DNA of 10,056 bases from an uncultured Erysipelotrichaceae bacterium (GCA_902795845.1 CADBMU010000006.1:1-10056), one strand, 5' to 3'. Shown: positions 1-6,161, numbered from the stretch's first letter. Program-made: numbers and translations. Notes: a model not told the origin generated them from the sequence alone.

Positions 1-30
1 AAAATTTATAGTCTTTTTTTATAATAGTGA

Positions 31-36
31 TATAAT
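31..36 (+). promoter_or_regulatory. Putative -10 box for the LysR-family gene
   Basis: A perfect TATAAT lies at 31-36, 26 bases before the ATG at 63. A second TATAAT is at 20-25. The best -35 candidate for the first is TAGTCT at 9-14 (16-base spacer, 3 of 6 matches), so the assignment is weak. The -35 of the other box would fall outside the window. Confidence 0.3.
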
Positions 37-62
37 ATTCAGTAATAAAAGGAGTGACTGAT

Positions 63-950
63 ATGTTAAAAGGTAATATCAATTTAAATTTATATAAAAC
101 TTTTTATGATGTAGCAAGATATGGTAGTTTTTCCAAAGCAGCAGAATTTACTTATACAACACAACCTGCTATTTCAAAATCAATAAAAAAATTAGAAAAT
201 GATTTAGAAACTGAATTATTTTATAGAAAATCTAATGGTATAGAATTAACTGAAAAGGGTAGAGAACTATTATTTTATGTTGAAAAATCTTATGGAAATT
301 TGTTGACCGCTGAAAGAATTTTATTAGAAACAGAAGAATTAAATAGAGGAAAATTATCTATTGGTATTCCATCAAATTTGTATTCATGTTATTTATTAGA
401 TAAAATTAATTTATTTAGAAAAGAATATCCTAATATAGAAATTACTATTATTACTGGTCCAACAACATATTTATTAAATCAATTAGAAATACATAAAGTA
501 GATTTTATTATAGATACAGCACCAGTAATAAATATGAATAGTGACTTTACCATAAGGAAAATAAAAGATTTAGAATTTGCATTTATTGCTTTAAATGAGG
601 ATAAATTTAAAAATATTAAATCAATTAAGGAACTAGAAAATGAGTCAATAATTCTTCCTTTAGTTGGTACATTTAATAGATCTAATTTAGATGAACTATT
701 TTTAAAAAATAATATTAAATTAAATAATGTTATAAATATTCATACTAGTGAAATGATAATTGATTCAGTAAGAAATAATATGGGCATAGGTTATATTTTA
801 AAAGATGTAGTTGCAAATAATTTAAAAAATAAAGAATTTATAGAACTTTGTGTGAAAGAAAAATTACCAAATGCAGAATTAATAATAGTTTATAGCAAAA
901 AATTCTTAACAAGTGCTCCTAAAAAATTTATTGATTTGTATATTGAATAA
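63..950 (+). CDS. LysR-family transcriptional regulator
   Basis: This 295-residue protein has the size and layout of a LysR-type regulator: an N-terminal winged helix-turn-helix (about residues 7-66) followed by a periplasmic-binding-protein-like effector domain (about 92-290). The recognition region around residues 21-45 (GSFSKAAEFTYTTQPAISKS) is the classic LysR signature, with a linker helix after it. Such proteins bind DNA as tetramers and respond to a small ligand; the ligand cannot be read from the sequence. The ATG at 63 is preferred over an in-frame GTG at 54, because the GTG lies inside the ribosome binding site AAGGAGTGA (49-57), which is correctly spaced from the ATG. LysR regulators often control a divergent neighbour, but only 62 bases upstream are visible. 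The next gene starts 111 bases downstream behind its own putative promoter. No clear terminator is seen after the stop. Confidence 0.95.
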   Translation: MLKGNINLNLYKTFYDVARYGSFSKAAEFTYTTQPAISKSIKKLENDLETELFYRKSNGIELTEKGRELLFYVEKSYGNLLTAERILLETEELNRGKLSIGIPSNLYSCYLLDKINLFRKEYPNIEITIITGPTTYLLNQLEIHKVDFIIDTAPVINMNSDFTIRKIKDLEFAFIALNEDKFKNIKSIKELENESIILPLVGTFNRSNLDELFLKNNIKLNNVINIHTSEMIIDSVRNNMGIGYILKDVVANNLKNKEFIELCVKEKLPNAELIIVYSKKFLTSAPKKFIDLYIE

Positions 951-1014
951 TGCTATAAATTTTAGTTATATCATACATTCCATTTATTCATTTTTATAAT
1001 ATATGCTTTTAATG

Positions 1015-1020
1015 TATAAT
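1015..1020 (+). promoter_or_regulatory. Putative -10 box of the hypothetical/Nudix unit
   Basis: A perfect TATAAT lies 41 bases before the ATG at 1062. A further TATAAT is at 995-1000. No good TTGACA-like -35 is present at the right distance from either, so any promoter is weak or needs an activator. It is immediately followed by the palindrome at 1026-1041. Confidence 0.35.
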
Positions 1021-1025
1021 TAAAT

Positions 1026-1041
1026 TAACTTTATAAAGTTA
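1026..1041 (+). promoter_or_regulatory. Perfect 16-bp palindrome, operator candidate
   Basis: TAACTTTATAAAGTTA is a perfect inverted repeat with no central spacer. It sits between the putative -10 at 1015-1020 and the ribosome binding site at 1050-1055, covering the expected transcription start. That is where a repressor would block transcription. There is no U-tract after it, so it is not a terminator. The base composition makes short palindromes common, but 16 perfect bases in this position is more than I would expect by chance. Confidence 0.35.
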
Positions 1042-1061
1042 GTTTGATTGGAGTGAAAAAA

Positions 1062-1607
1062 ATGATATTAATTAATGAAAAAGAATTTTTTAGTAATTTT
1101 TTATTCAATGATTTACTAAAGATGAGTAATGATTTAAAAAAATTACAAAAATATGACAATAGTGATTTTGTAAAAAACTTAAGTATTTATTGTGATACTT
1201 ATATTAATGGTATTTTAGACGAACCATATTCTAAAACTATCAAATTAAATTCAGAGTGTGTTGATTTGTTTTTAATTGAAAAAGAAACAATAAATAGATT
1301 GTCTTACAATGAATTAAAATTTTTTAATTACATGTATTATATACTTTATAAAAATGAACCATGTAACATTTATTTATATGAGTTGAAAGTTTCCGAAAGA
1401 GCTCTAGTAGAAAAAGAAAGTATTATTAAAAGTGGTTTATATAATTTAGAAACTTTAACTTTAGAGCAATTTCAAATTCTTATCGAACTTGTTTCAACAA
1501 ATAGTTTAGAGTGGTATGCAATAGATTGTGGAGTAGAAGTAGAAGAATTAACCCCAGAAGTTATGTATCAAAAATACCATAAGGATAATATTTTGAAGAG
1601 GTGTTAA
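1062..1607 (+). CDS. Hypothetical protein, 181 aa, coupled to a Nudix gene
   Basis: I do not recognise this protein. It has 181 residues and no signal peptide, membrane span or obvious catalytic motif. It is rich in Leu, Ile, Asn, Glu and Lys, and looks soluble and largely helical. It contains an aromatic stretch (FNYMYYILYK) mid-protein and an acidic, conserved-looking C-terminal part (EWYAIDCGVEVEELTPEVMY). The ATG at 1062 is chosen because GGAGTG at 1050-1055 is a well-spaced ribosome binding site; an in-frame TTG at 1044 lies upstream of that site and is unlikely. Its stop is three bases before the ATG of the Nudix gene, and the ribosome binding site of that gene (GAAGAGGTG) lies inside this coding region. 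The two are therefore almost certainly cotranscribed and translationally coupled, which suggests a shared role not identified here. Confidence 0.85.
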   Translation: MILINEKEFFSNFLFNDLLKMSNDLKKLQKYDNSDFVKNLSIYCDTYINGILDEPYSKTIKLNSECVDLFLIEKETINRLSYNELKFFNYMYYILYKNEPCNIYLYELKVSERALVEKESIIKSGLYNLETLTLEQFQILIELVSTNSLEWYAIDCGVEVEELTPEVMYQKYHKDNILKRC

Positions 1608-1610
1608 AAA

Positions 1611-2039
1611 ATGAATAATAAAAAAACAATTGAAGTGGTAGCTGCTGTGATTGTGAAAGACAATATGATCCTTGCTACTCAAAGAGGTTACGGCGAATTT
1701 AAAGGCAAATGGGAATTTCCAGGAGGTAAAGTTGAATTTAATGAAAATTTAGAAAATGCTTTAATTAGAGAAATAAAAGAAGAAACTAATGCTGATATTA
1801 ACGTTATAGAATATATAAATACTGTAGAATATGAATATTCAAATTTCTTTTTAAAGATGCATTCTTATTTATGTGAATTAAGTAAAAATAATTTAGAATT
1901 TGTATATCATGATAATAATTCATTAGAACATGAAAATATGGTTTGGTTAGATTTAGAAGATTTAGAAAAATTAGATTGGTTACCAGCTGATATTTTAGTA
2001 ATAGATGAATTAAAAAAGCAAAATAAAATAAAAGATTAA
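1611..2039 (+). CDS. Nudix hydrolase, MutT-like nucleoside triphosphate pyrophosphohydrolase
   Basis: This 142-residue protein is a single Nudix domain. The Nudix box runs from Gly39 to about residue 62: G39, E45, R53-E54 and E57-E58 match the G-x5-E-x7-RE-U-x-EE pattern that binds the catalytic metal ions. The usual Gly after EE-x is Asn60 here, a tolerated variant. The KWEFPGGK segment before the box and the C-terminal LPADILVIDELK stretch resemble MutT/NudG enzymes, which hydrolyse (often oxidised) nucleoside triphosphates to the monophosphate plus pyrophosphate. The exact substrate (8-oxo-dGTP, CTP derivatives or other) cannot be fixed by sequence alone. The ATG at 1611 follows GAAGAGGTG and lies three bases after the previous stop. 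recX, a recombination gene, follows with a separate promoter. Confidence 0.93.
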   Translation: MNNKKTIEVVAAVIVKDNMILATQRGYGEFKGKWEFPGGKVEFNENLENALIREIKEETNADINVIEYINTVEYEYSNFFLKMHSYLCELSKNNLEFVYHDNNSLEHENMVWLDLEDLEKLDWLPADILVIDELKKQNKIKD

Positions 2040-2057
2040 AAATTATTAGAATTATTC

Positions 2058-2086
2058 TTGACGAACATTCGTTTTAATGATAGTAT
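2058..2086 (+). promoter_or_regulatory. Sigma-A promoter of recX
   Basis: TTGACG at 2058-2063 (5 of 6 to consensus), a 17-base spacer and TAGTAT at 2081-2086 form a good housekeeping promoter. The start of transcription would be near 2093, right at the ribosome binding site GAGGGA (2093-2098), so the leader would be only about 11 bases. The promoter overlaps a LexA-box-like sequence at 2062-2075. Confidence 0.7.
2062..2075 (+). promoter_or_regulatory. Candidate LexA (SOS) box in the recX promoter
   Basis: CGAACATTCGTTTT matches the Gram-positive LexA/DinR operator core GAAC-N4-GTTC in 7 of 8 positions, and its left half CGAAC is perfect. It covers the end of the -35 and the first half of the promoter spacer, where bound LexA would block RNA polymerase. 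recX modulates RecA, so SOS control is biologically sensible. LexA binding is inferred, not shown. Confidence 0.6.
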
Positions 2087-2103
2087 TTTTTTGAGGGATT
2101 AGT

Positions 2104-2874
2104 ATGAAAATAAAATCATTTAAAAAAGAAAAAAATAATAAATATAAAATTATATTTGAAAGTGGTGAAGATATAGTTTTATATGATGATGTCATAGTAA
2201 AATATAATTTATTAGTAAATAAAACTTTTGATACTAATAAATTAACAGAAATAATAAAATATAATTCTAATTTAGATGCATATTATTTGTCATTAAAATA
2301 TATTTCCAAAAAAATGCGTACTAAATTAGAAATTAGAAAATATTTGGAAAAAAAAGATATAGATTCTAAAACAATTGATGAAACTATAAATAAACTAGTT
2401 AATAATAAAGCTATAAATGAAGATTTATATATTCAAGCTTTTTGTAATGATCAAATAAATTTTAGTAATATAGGTCCTAACAAAATAGTTTCAAAATTAA
2501 AAGATTTAGGAATTTCTAAAGAGAAAAGCATCGACTATTTAAATAGTATTAATGACAGTATATGGCAAAATAAAATAAATAAAATAGTTGATAAGAAAAT
2601 AAAATCTAATCATAATTATAGTAGCTATATTTTAAAAAATAAGATATTAAATTCATTGGTAAATGATGGCTTTGATAAATCAATGGTTACTGACATAATC
2701 AATGCAAAAGATATTTCTTGTGATAAAAATATTATCATAAAAGAATACAATAAACAAAAAAATAAATTAAGTAAGAAATATGATGGAGAAGCTTTAGAGT
2801 ACCAAATTAAGTTAAAACTTAGAAGCAAAGGCTTTTCTAATGACGAAATAAATAATATAAAAACAGGATTTTAA
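2104..2874 (+). CDS. recX: RecX, regulator of RecA
   Basis: This 256-residue basic protein has the tandem three-helix repeats of RecX. The first repeat contains the family signature A-x2-LSLKYISKKMRTKLEIRKYL, followed by an INEDLYIQAF segment matching the typical D-D-x-x-A-F region. Its length resembles the long RecX of Bacillus rather than the short proteobacterial form. RecX binds RecA filaments and modulates their assembly and strand-exchange activity. The ATG at 2104 follows GAGGGA with normal spacing. recA is not in the window, so the gene is not in a recA-recX operon. It has its own promoter with an SOS-box candidate. Its stop codon (2872-2874) lies in the loop of the downstream terminator hairpin. 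It converges with the prsA-like gene, with 14 bases between the two stops. Confidence 0.9.
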   Translation: MKIKSFKKEKNNKYKIIFESGEDIVLYDDVIVKYNLLVNKTFDTNKLTEIIKYNSNLDAYYLSLKYISKKMRTKLEIRKYLEKKDIDSKTIDETINKLVNNKAINEDLYIQAFCNDQINFSNIGPNKIVSKLKDLGISKEKSIDYLNSINDSIWQNKINKIVDKKIKSNHNYSSYILKNKILNSLVNDGFDKSMVTDIINAKDISCDKNIIIKEYNKQKNKLSKKYDGEALEYQIKLKLRSKGFSNDEINNIKTGF

Positions 2875-2890
2875 AATATCCTGTTTTTTT
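2859..2890. terminator. Bidirectional Rho-independent terminator between recX and prsA-like gene
   Basis: AAACAGGAT (2861-2869) pairs perfectly with ATCCTGTTT (2878-2886) around an 8-base loop. Two further A-T pairs extend the stem to 11 bp. A run of seven T (2884-2890) follows on the plus strand. On the minus strand the stem is followed by five T (complement of 2859-2863). The hairpin overlaps the last codons of recX and reaches the stop of the convergent gene, so it probably ends both transcripts. Confidence 0.8.
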
Positions 2891-3896
2891 AGTTATTATT
2901 TGTATTTTGAGATAATGCATTTTGAATATATTTTGCATATTGTTCTTTTAATTCAGTATCTTGAATTTCTACATTATAATCTTTGCGAAATTGTTGCATG
3001 GCTTTAACTGCCATTGTTGAATCATTAGTTGTTTTTTCATTAGCAATTTTTTCTATAATAGTATCTTTAATATCATCTAATTTAGATTTGTCTTTTTGAT
3101 TAGTTTTTAAAATTATATGATATCCTAAAGAAGTTTTTATTGCTGTAGTAGAGTATTCATTATTCTTTAATTTAACAGCAGCATCAATTAAACTATCATA
3201 ATCACCACTTAATGTCCCATAATTTACATATCCAAGTGATCCACCATTTTTAGCAGTAGATTCATCTTTTGATTCACTTTTAGCAAGTTCAGTAAATTTA
3301 GCTTTAACATCATCAGCTTTTTTTAATTCTTCAATAATTTTTTTAGCTTTTTCTAGAGCCTCATTTTCTTTGGCTTTCTTTTCATCATCAGACATGCTAT
3401 CAGTAGTTTCAGGTGTAATTAAAATATGACTTAATTCAATATCACCGACAACTTTATCATCATAATACTTTTTAATTTCCTTATCTGTAACTTCATTTTT
3501 AGCATAATCTTCAGTAGCTAAATTTTGCAAATAACTTAAATAAAGAGATTCTTGATAAGCTTCTTTAGTAGCATATCCAGTATAATAAGATATCATTTGT
3601 TCTAATTTTTCTTTATACTGTTCTTCTAAAGACTTCATAGTTGATTCGGCATAAGTTGTAGCATCATTAAGTTTATCTTTATACTTATCTTCTAAAATAT
3701 TTTTGTCAATCATACTTATTAAAGTTTCTAAAGCATGATCAGTTTTAATTTTTTCATACAATTCATCAACACTAATTTTATTCTTTTCATTAATAGTAAC
3801 AACTGCTTCTTCACCATTCTTTAATTTTGGTATTTGTTTTCCGCAACCTGATGTTAATATTAAACACATACAAAGTACTAATATTTTCTTTTTCAT
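2889..3896 (-). CDS. prsA: PrsA-like foldase lipoprotein (parvulin-type peptidyl-prolyl isomerase)
   Basis: This 335-residue exported lipoprotein has a basic start (MKKK), a hydrophobic stretch and a lipobox LTSGC with the lipidated Cys at residue 18. An N-terminal helical chaperone region follows, then a parvulin domain at about residues 153-265. Parvulin landmarks are SHILI (156-160), GGSLGY (218-223) and GYHIIL (258-263). A C-terminal helical segment and an Asn-rich tail complete it. PrsA helps secreted proteins fold on the outer face of the membrane. The ATG at 3896 is preferred because the perfect AGGAGGAT site (complement of 3901-3908) sits just before it; an in-frame TTG at 3914 lies before that site. 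It is transcribed alone, divergent from the tiny membrane-peptide genes. The symbol is by family resemblance. Confidence 0.92.
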   Translation of the reverse strand: MKKKILVLCMCLILTSGCGKQIPKLKNGEEAVVTINEKNKISVDELYEKIKTDHALETLISMIDKNILEDKYKDKLNDATTYAESTMKSLEEQYKEKLEQMISYYTGYATKEAYQESLYLSYLQNLATEDYAKNEVTDKEIKKYYDDKVVGDIELSHILITPETTDSMSDDEKKAKENEALEKAKKIIEELKKADDVKAKFTELAKSESKDESTAKNGGSLGYVNYGTLSGDYDSLIDAAVKLKNNEYSTTAIKTSLGYHIILKTNQKDKSKLDDIKDTIIEKIANEKTTNDSTMAVKAMQQFRKDYNVEIQDTELKEQYAKYIQNALSQNTNNN

Positions 3897-3919
3897 TTCT
3901 ATCCTCCTAAACAATACTT

Positions 3920-3948
3920 ATTATAACAATTATGACATTAAAATACAA
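3920..3948 (-). promoter_or_regulatory. Putative sigma-A promoter of the prsA-like gene
   Basis: Read on the minus strand, TTGTAT (complement of 3943-3948), a 17-base spacer and a perfect TATAAT (complement of 3920-3925) precede the ribosome binding site at 3901-3908. The -35 matches only in its TTG. The 8-base sequence ATAATTGT occurs twice here in direct orientation, 19 bases apart, next to the -10 and over the -35. Confidence 0.55.
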
Positions 3949-3978
3949 TTATTTGTTGCAAGTGTGATAATAAACCAG

Positions 3979-4006
3979 CACATAAATTTTAGTTAACCAT
4001 ACAATA
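3979..4006 (+). promoter_or_regulatory. Possible sporulation-type (sigma-E/K-like) promoter of the tiny membrane-peptide genes
   Basis: CATACAATA at 3998-4006 fits the sigma-K -10 pattern CATAnnnTA and the sigma-E pattern CATACAnT. CACA at 3979-3982, 15 bases upstream, fits the short sigma-K -35 (mACm), though the spacing is slightly short. TACAAT (4000-4005) or TATAAA (4005-4010) could instead be a sigma-A -10, but neither has a recognisable -35. The resemblance of the downstream peptides to tiny spore-former proteins makes the sporulation reading attractive but unproven. Confidence 0.3.
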
Positions 4007-4039
4007 TAAATGAAAAGACAAATAAAGGAGGAATGATTT

Positions 4040-4126
4040 ATGAATCACAACTGTTCTGGACTTGGTCCTGCTATAATCTTAGTATTATTTATTTTACTTA
4101 TAATCATAGTAGGAGCATTTATCTAA
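4040..4126 (+). CDS. Tiny single-span membrane protein, YjcZ/SscA-like (28 aa)
   Basis: This 28-codon gene encodes a short polar start (MNHNCSGLGP) and one hydrophobic span (AIILVLFILLIIIVGAFI) that reaches the C-terminus. The LVLFILLIIIVGA core resembles the tiny transmembrane proteins of Bacillus such as YjcZ and SscA, in which a Gly-rich start leads to an LVVLFILLIIVGA-type span. Several members of that group are made during spore formation. A very strong ribosome binding site AAAGGAGG (4024-4031) is correctly placed before the ATG, which argues that this short frame is really translated. A second tiny membrane-peptide gene follows 18 bases later, with a terminator after it, making a two-gene unit. 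The function of the family is poorly known. Confidence 0.78.
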   Translation: MNHNCSGLGPAIILVLFILLIIIVGAFI

Positions 4127-4144
4127 TAAATAGGAGGTGTAATA

Positions 4145-4258
4145 ATGAGCTGTTGTAAAAAGCCAGAAAAAACTTGTTCTAACAATAATAATAGCGCATT
4201 TATAATTCTAATATTATATATTTTACTTGCTATAATATTAGGTAGTGTAATTTTTTAA
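4145..4258 (+). CDS. Tiny single-span membrane protein with Cys-rich N-terminus (37 aa)
   Basis: This 37-codon gene has the same plan as its upstream neighbour: a short hydrophilic head and one C-terminal membrane span (about residues 18-37, SAFIILILYILLAIILGSVIF). Its head is basic and contains three Cys (MSCCKKPEKTC) and an Asn run. The Cys could bind metal or form disulfides, but this is speculation. A strong TAGGAGGTG ribosome binding site (4131-4139) precedes the ATG, and a terminator starts just after the stop. It probably arose by duplication and divergence from the same tiny-membrane-protein type as the gene before it, and is cotranscribed with it. Confidence 0.75.
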   Translation: MSCCKKPEKTCSNNNNSAFIILILYILLAIILGSVIF

Positions 4259-4259
4259 T

Positions 4260-4285
4260 AAAGGAAGGTTAATCCTTCTTTTTTT
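4260..4285 (+). terminator. Rho-independent terminator after the tiny membrane-peptide genes
   Basis: GAAGG (4264-4268) pairs with CCTTC (4274-4278) around the loop TTAAT. Flanking bases can add a G-U and A-U pairs, and seven T follow (4279-4285). It starts two bases after the stop of the second tiny gene and separates the pair from the HerA-like gene. Confidence 0.85.
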
Positions 4286-4335
4286 CTTGATAATTTTATG
4301 ATAAAATAAATCTATGATAAAAGAGGTTGATAAAA

Positions 4336-6093
4336 ATGTTTGGTAGAATAATTAGAATAGATGATAAAAAAGTAATTGTAGAAAATCTTAAAAATGAAAT
4401 TTTGTCAAATTTGATTGGTTATCATGTAGTTTTTGAAGATACAAAAAAAATGGTTGGAGAAATAGTATATGTTGACAAAAAAGAATTCCATATTAATTTA
4501 ATTGGTGAAATAGTAAACAATAATTTAATACCTGGTGTAATGAAATATCCCCTTGGTACAGCAACAACTAGAATTGTATATAAGAATGAATTAGAATTAA
4601 TCATTGGTAGCCAAGAGGTAAATATACCTAAAAATCTTCTTTTAGGAAAATCAAATGTATATGATCAATTTGTAGTTTCTGTAAATACTTCTGACTTTTT
4701 CTCAAATCATTTTGCTATTATTGGGAATACCGGTAGTGGTAAATCATGTGGTGTAGCAAGATTAATTCAAAATTTATTTTCTGAAGCTAAAACTAACCCT
4801 AATAACAGTCATATTATAATTTTTGATACATATGGGGAATATCAATCTGCTTTGACTAAAATAAATACTCATCCAGGAATCAATACTAAACAATATACAA
4901 CAGCTTTAAAAGAATTAAATAATAATACTGAAATAATTAAGATTCCACCATATTTATTAGATGTTGATGATTTAGCATTACTTTTAAATATTAATGATTC
5001 AGGACTAATTCCTGTTTTAGAAAAAACACTTAGTTATGTATATATTTTTAAAAGTAATGATGATATATGTAAAAAATATAAAAATGATATAATAGCCAAA
5101 TGTTTTTTAGATTTATTAAGTAGTGGAAAACCTCCGCAACAAATTAGAGATCAAGTTATTGCTTTTTTATCAAAGTATAATACAGAGGAAATAAATTTAG
5201 AAACTATTATTAGTCAGCCTGGATTAAATAGAACTATTAGACAGTGTTTAAATATTGATCCTCAAGGTAAAATGTTAGCATTAGAACTTTTAGTATCCTT
5301 TTTAAAAAAATATTCTGAAGTAAATATAGATAACATAATAAAAACACCTACTGAATATAGTTTTGACGATATTTATTATGCTATGGAATTTGCTATCGTA
5401 AGCGAGGGAGCATTTAATAATAGCGTAATCTATGAAAAAGTTAATCAATTAAAAACTCGCTTACATAGTTTTATTAACAGTGAAAATAAACAATATTTTG
5501 AATATCAAGGATTTATAAGTTTAGAAAATTATGTTAAGAAATTATTTATGACTGGTGATTCAGAAAATGCTCAAATTGTAGATGTTAATTTCAATTATAT
5601 TGATGATAGATTAGCTAAAAACTTAGTTAAAATATTTTCTAAAATGTTTTATAAATATACAGTTAATTTAGAAGATAGAGGAAGTTATCCGCTAAATATT
5701 ATTATAGAAGAAGCTCATAGATACATTCAAAAAGATAATGATATAGAAATTCTTGGTTATAATATTTTCGATAGAATTGCTAAAGAAGGAAGAAAATATG
5801 GTTTACTTTTAGGACTTATAACTCAAAGAATAAGTGAACTTTCTTCAACTGTATTAAGTCAATGTTCTAATTTTATTATTTTTAGAATGTATTATCCTGA
5901 AGATATAAAAATAGTATCGTCAATAGCGTCAAATGTTACAATGGATGCTATCGAAAAATTAAAATCTCTATCTCAAGGAATGGCTTTAGTATTTGGGACA
6001 TCATTCAAAATACCTTTAATAACATATTTCGATATTCCTGATCCAATGCCAACAAGTACAAGCGTTAATATCAATGAAAAATGGTATCAATAA
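4336..6093 (+). CDS. HerA/DUF87-family hexameric ATPase, orphan
   Basis: This 585-residue protein has an N-terminal beta-rich HAS-barrel-like domain (about residues 1-95) and a RecA-fold ATPase of the HerA/FtsK type. Visible motifs are Walker A GNTGSGKS (130-137), the family motif IIIFDTYGEY with D164, the Walker B strand IIIEEAHRYI with E458-E459, and RIAKEGRKYGLLLGLITQR (480-498), which holds the conserved arginines and the TQR sensor. A helical insertion lies between the two halves. HerA proteins form hexamers that translocate double-stranded DNA, usually with the NurA nuclease in end resection, or with other effectors in phage defence. No nuclease, SIR2 or other known partner is adjacent. 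The ATG at 4336 follows AAGAGGT; an in-frame TTG at 4327 overlaps that site and is rejected. A terminator upstream and a promoter downstream suggest it is transcribed alone, but its own promoter is not clear. Confidence 0.9.
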   Translation: MFGRIIRIDDKKVIVENLKNEILSNLIGYHVVFEDTKKMVGEIVYVDKKEFHINLIGEIVNNNLIPGVMKYPLGTATTRIVYKNELELIIGSQEVNIPKNLLLGKSNVYDQFVVSVNTSDFFSNHFAIIGNTGSGKSCGVARLIQNLFSEAKTNPNNSHIIIFDTYGEYQSALTKINTHPGINTKQYTTALKELNNNTEIIKIPPYLLDVDDLALLLNINDSGLIPVLEKTLSYVYIFKSNDDICKKYKNDIIAKCFLDLLSSGKPPQQIRDQVIAFLSKYNTEEINLETIISQPGLNRTIRQCLNIDPQGKMLALELLVSFLKKYSEVNIDNIIKTPTEYSFDDIYYAMEFAIVSEGAFNNSVIYEKVNQLKTRLHSFINSENKQYFEYQGFISLENYVKKLFMTGDSENAQIVDVNFNYIDDRLAKNLVKIFSKMFYKYTVNLEDRGSYPLNIIIEEAHRYIQKDNDIEILGYNIFDRIAKEGRKYGLLLGLITQRISELSSTVLSQCSNFIIFRMYYPEDIKIVSSIASNVTMDAIEKLKSLSQGMALVFGTSFKIPLITYFDIPDPMPTSTSVNINEKWYQ

Positions 6094-6096
6094 TAA

Positions 6097-6125
6097 TTGA
6101 CTAAACTTCAAAAATATTATATAAT
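6097..6125 (+). promoter_or_regulatory. Sigma-A promoter of ybxB-rpoB
   Basis: TTGACT at 6097-6102 (5 of 6), exactly 17 bases, then TATAAT at 6120-6125 (6 of 6): the best promoter in the window. It starts four bases after the stop of the HerA-like gene. Transcription would start near 6132, about 30 bases before the ybxB start codon. No terminator is seen between ybxB and rpoB, so it likely serves both. Confidence 0.82.
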
Positions 6126-6161
6126 TATATAACTTGGAACTTTTAGAAGAATGGTGATTTT

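Noticed and set aside
1485..1496. CGAACTTGTTTC resembling a second SOS box
   Set aside because: The half-site spacing is wrong (GAAC-N2-GTTT instead of N4) and it lies inside a coding region.
2625..2828. Open frame of 67 codons on the minus strand
   Set aside because: It lies fully antisense inside recX, has no ribosome binding site of note and no recognisable content; it reflects AT-rich complement of Lys/Asn/Ile codons.
4287..4318. TTGATA at 4287-4292 as -35 of the HerA-like gene
   Set aside because: No adequate -10 lies 16-18 bases downstream; TATGAT at 4313-4318 would need a 20-base spacer. The promoter of this gene remains unassigned.
4422..4604. Open frame of 60 codons on the minus strand
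   Set aside because: Antisense inside the HerA-like gene, with no family resemblance.
4336..6093. HerA gene as part of a multi-gene defence island
   Set aside because: Its neighbours are tiny membrane-peptide genes and core ybxB-rpoB genes; no effector, toxin, nuclease or mobile-element signature is present in the window.
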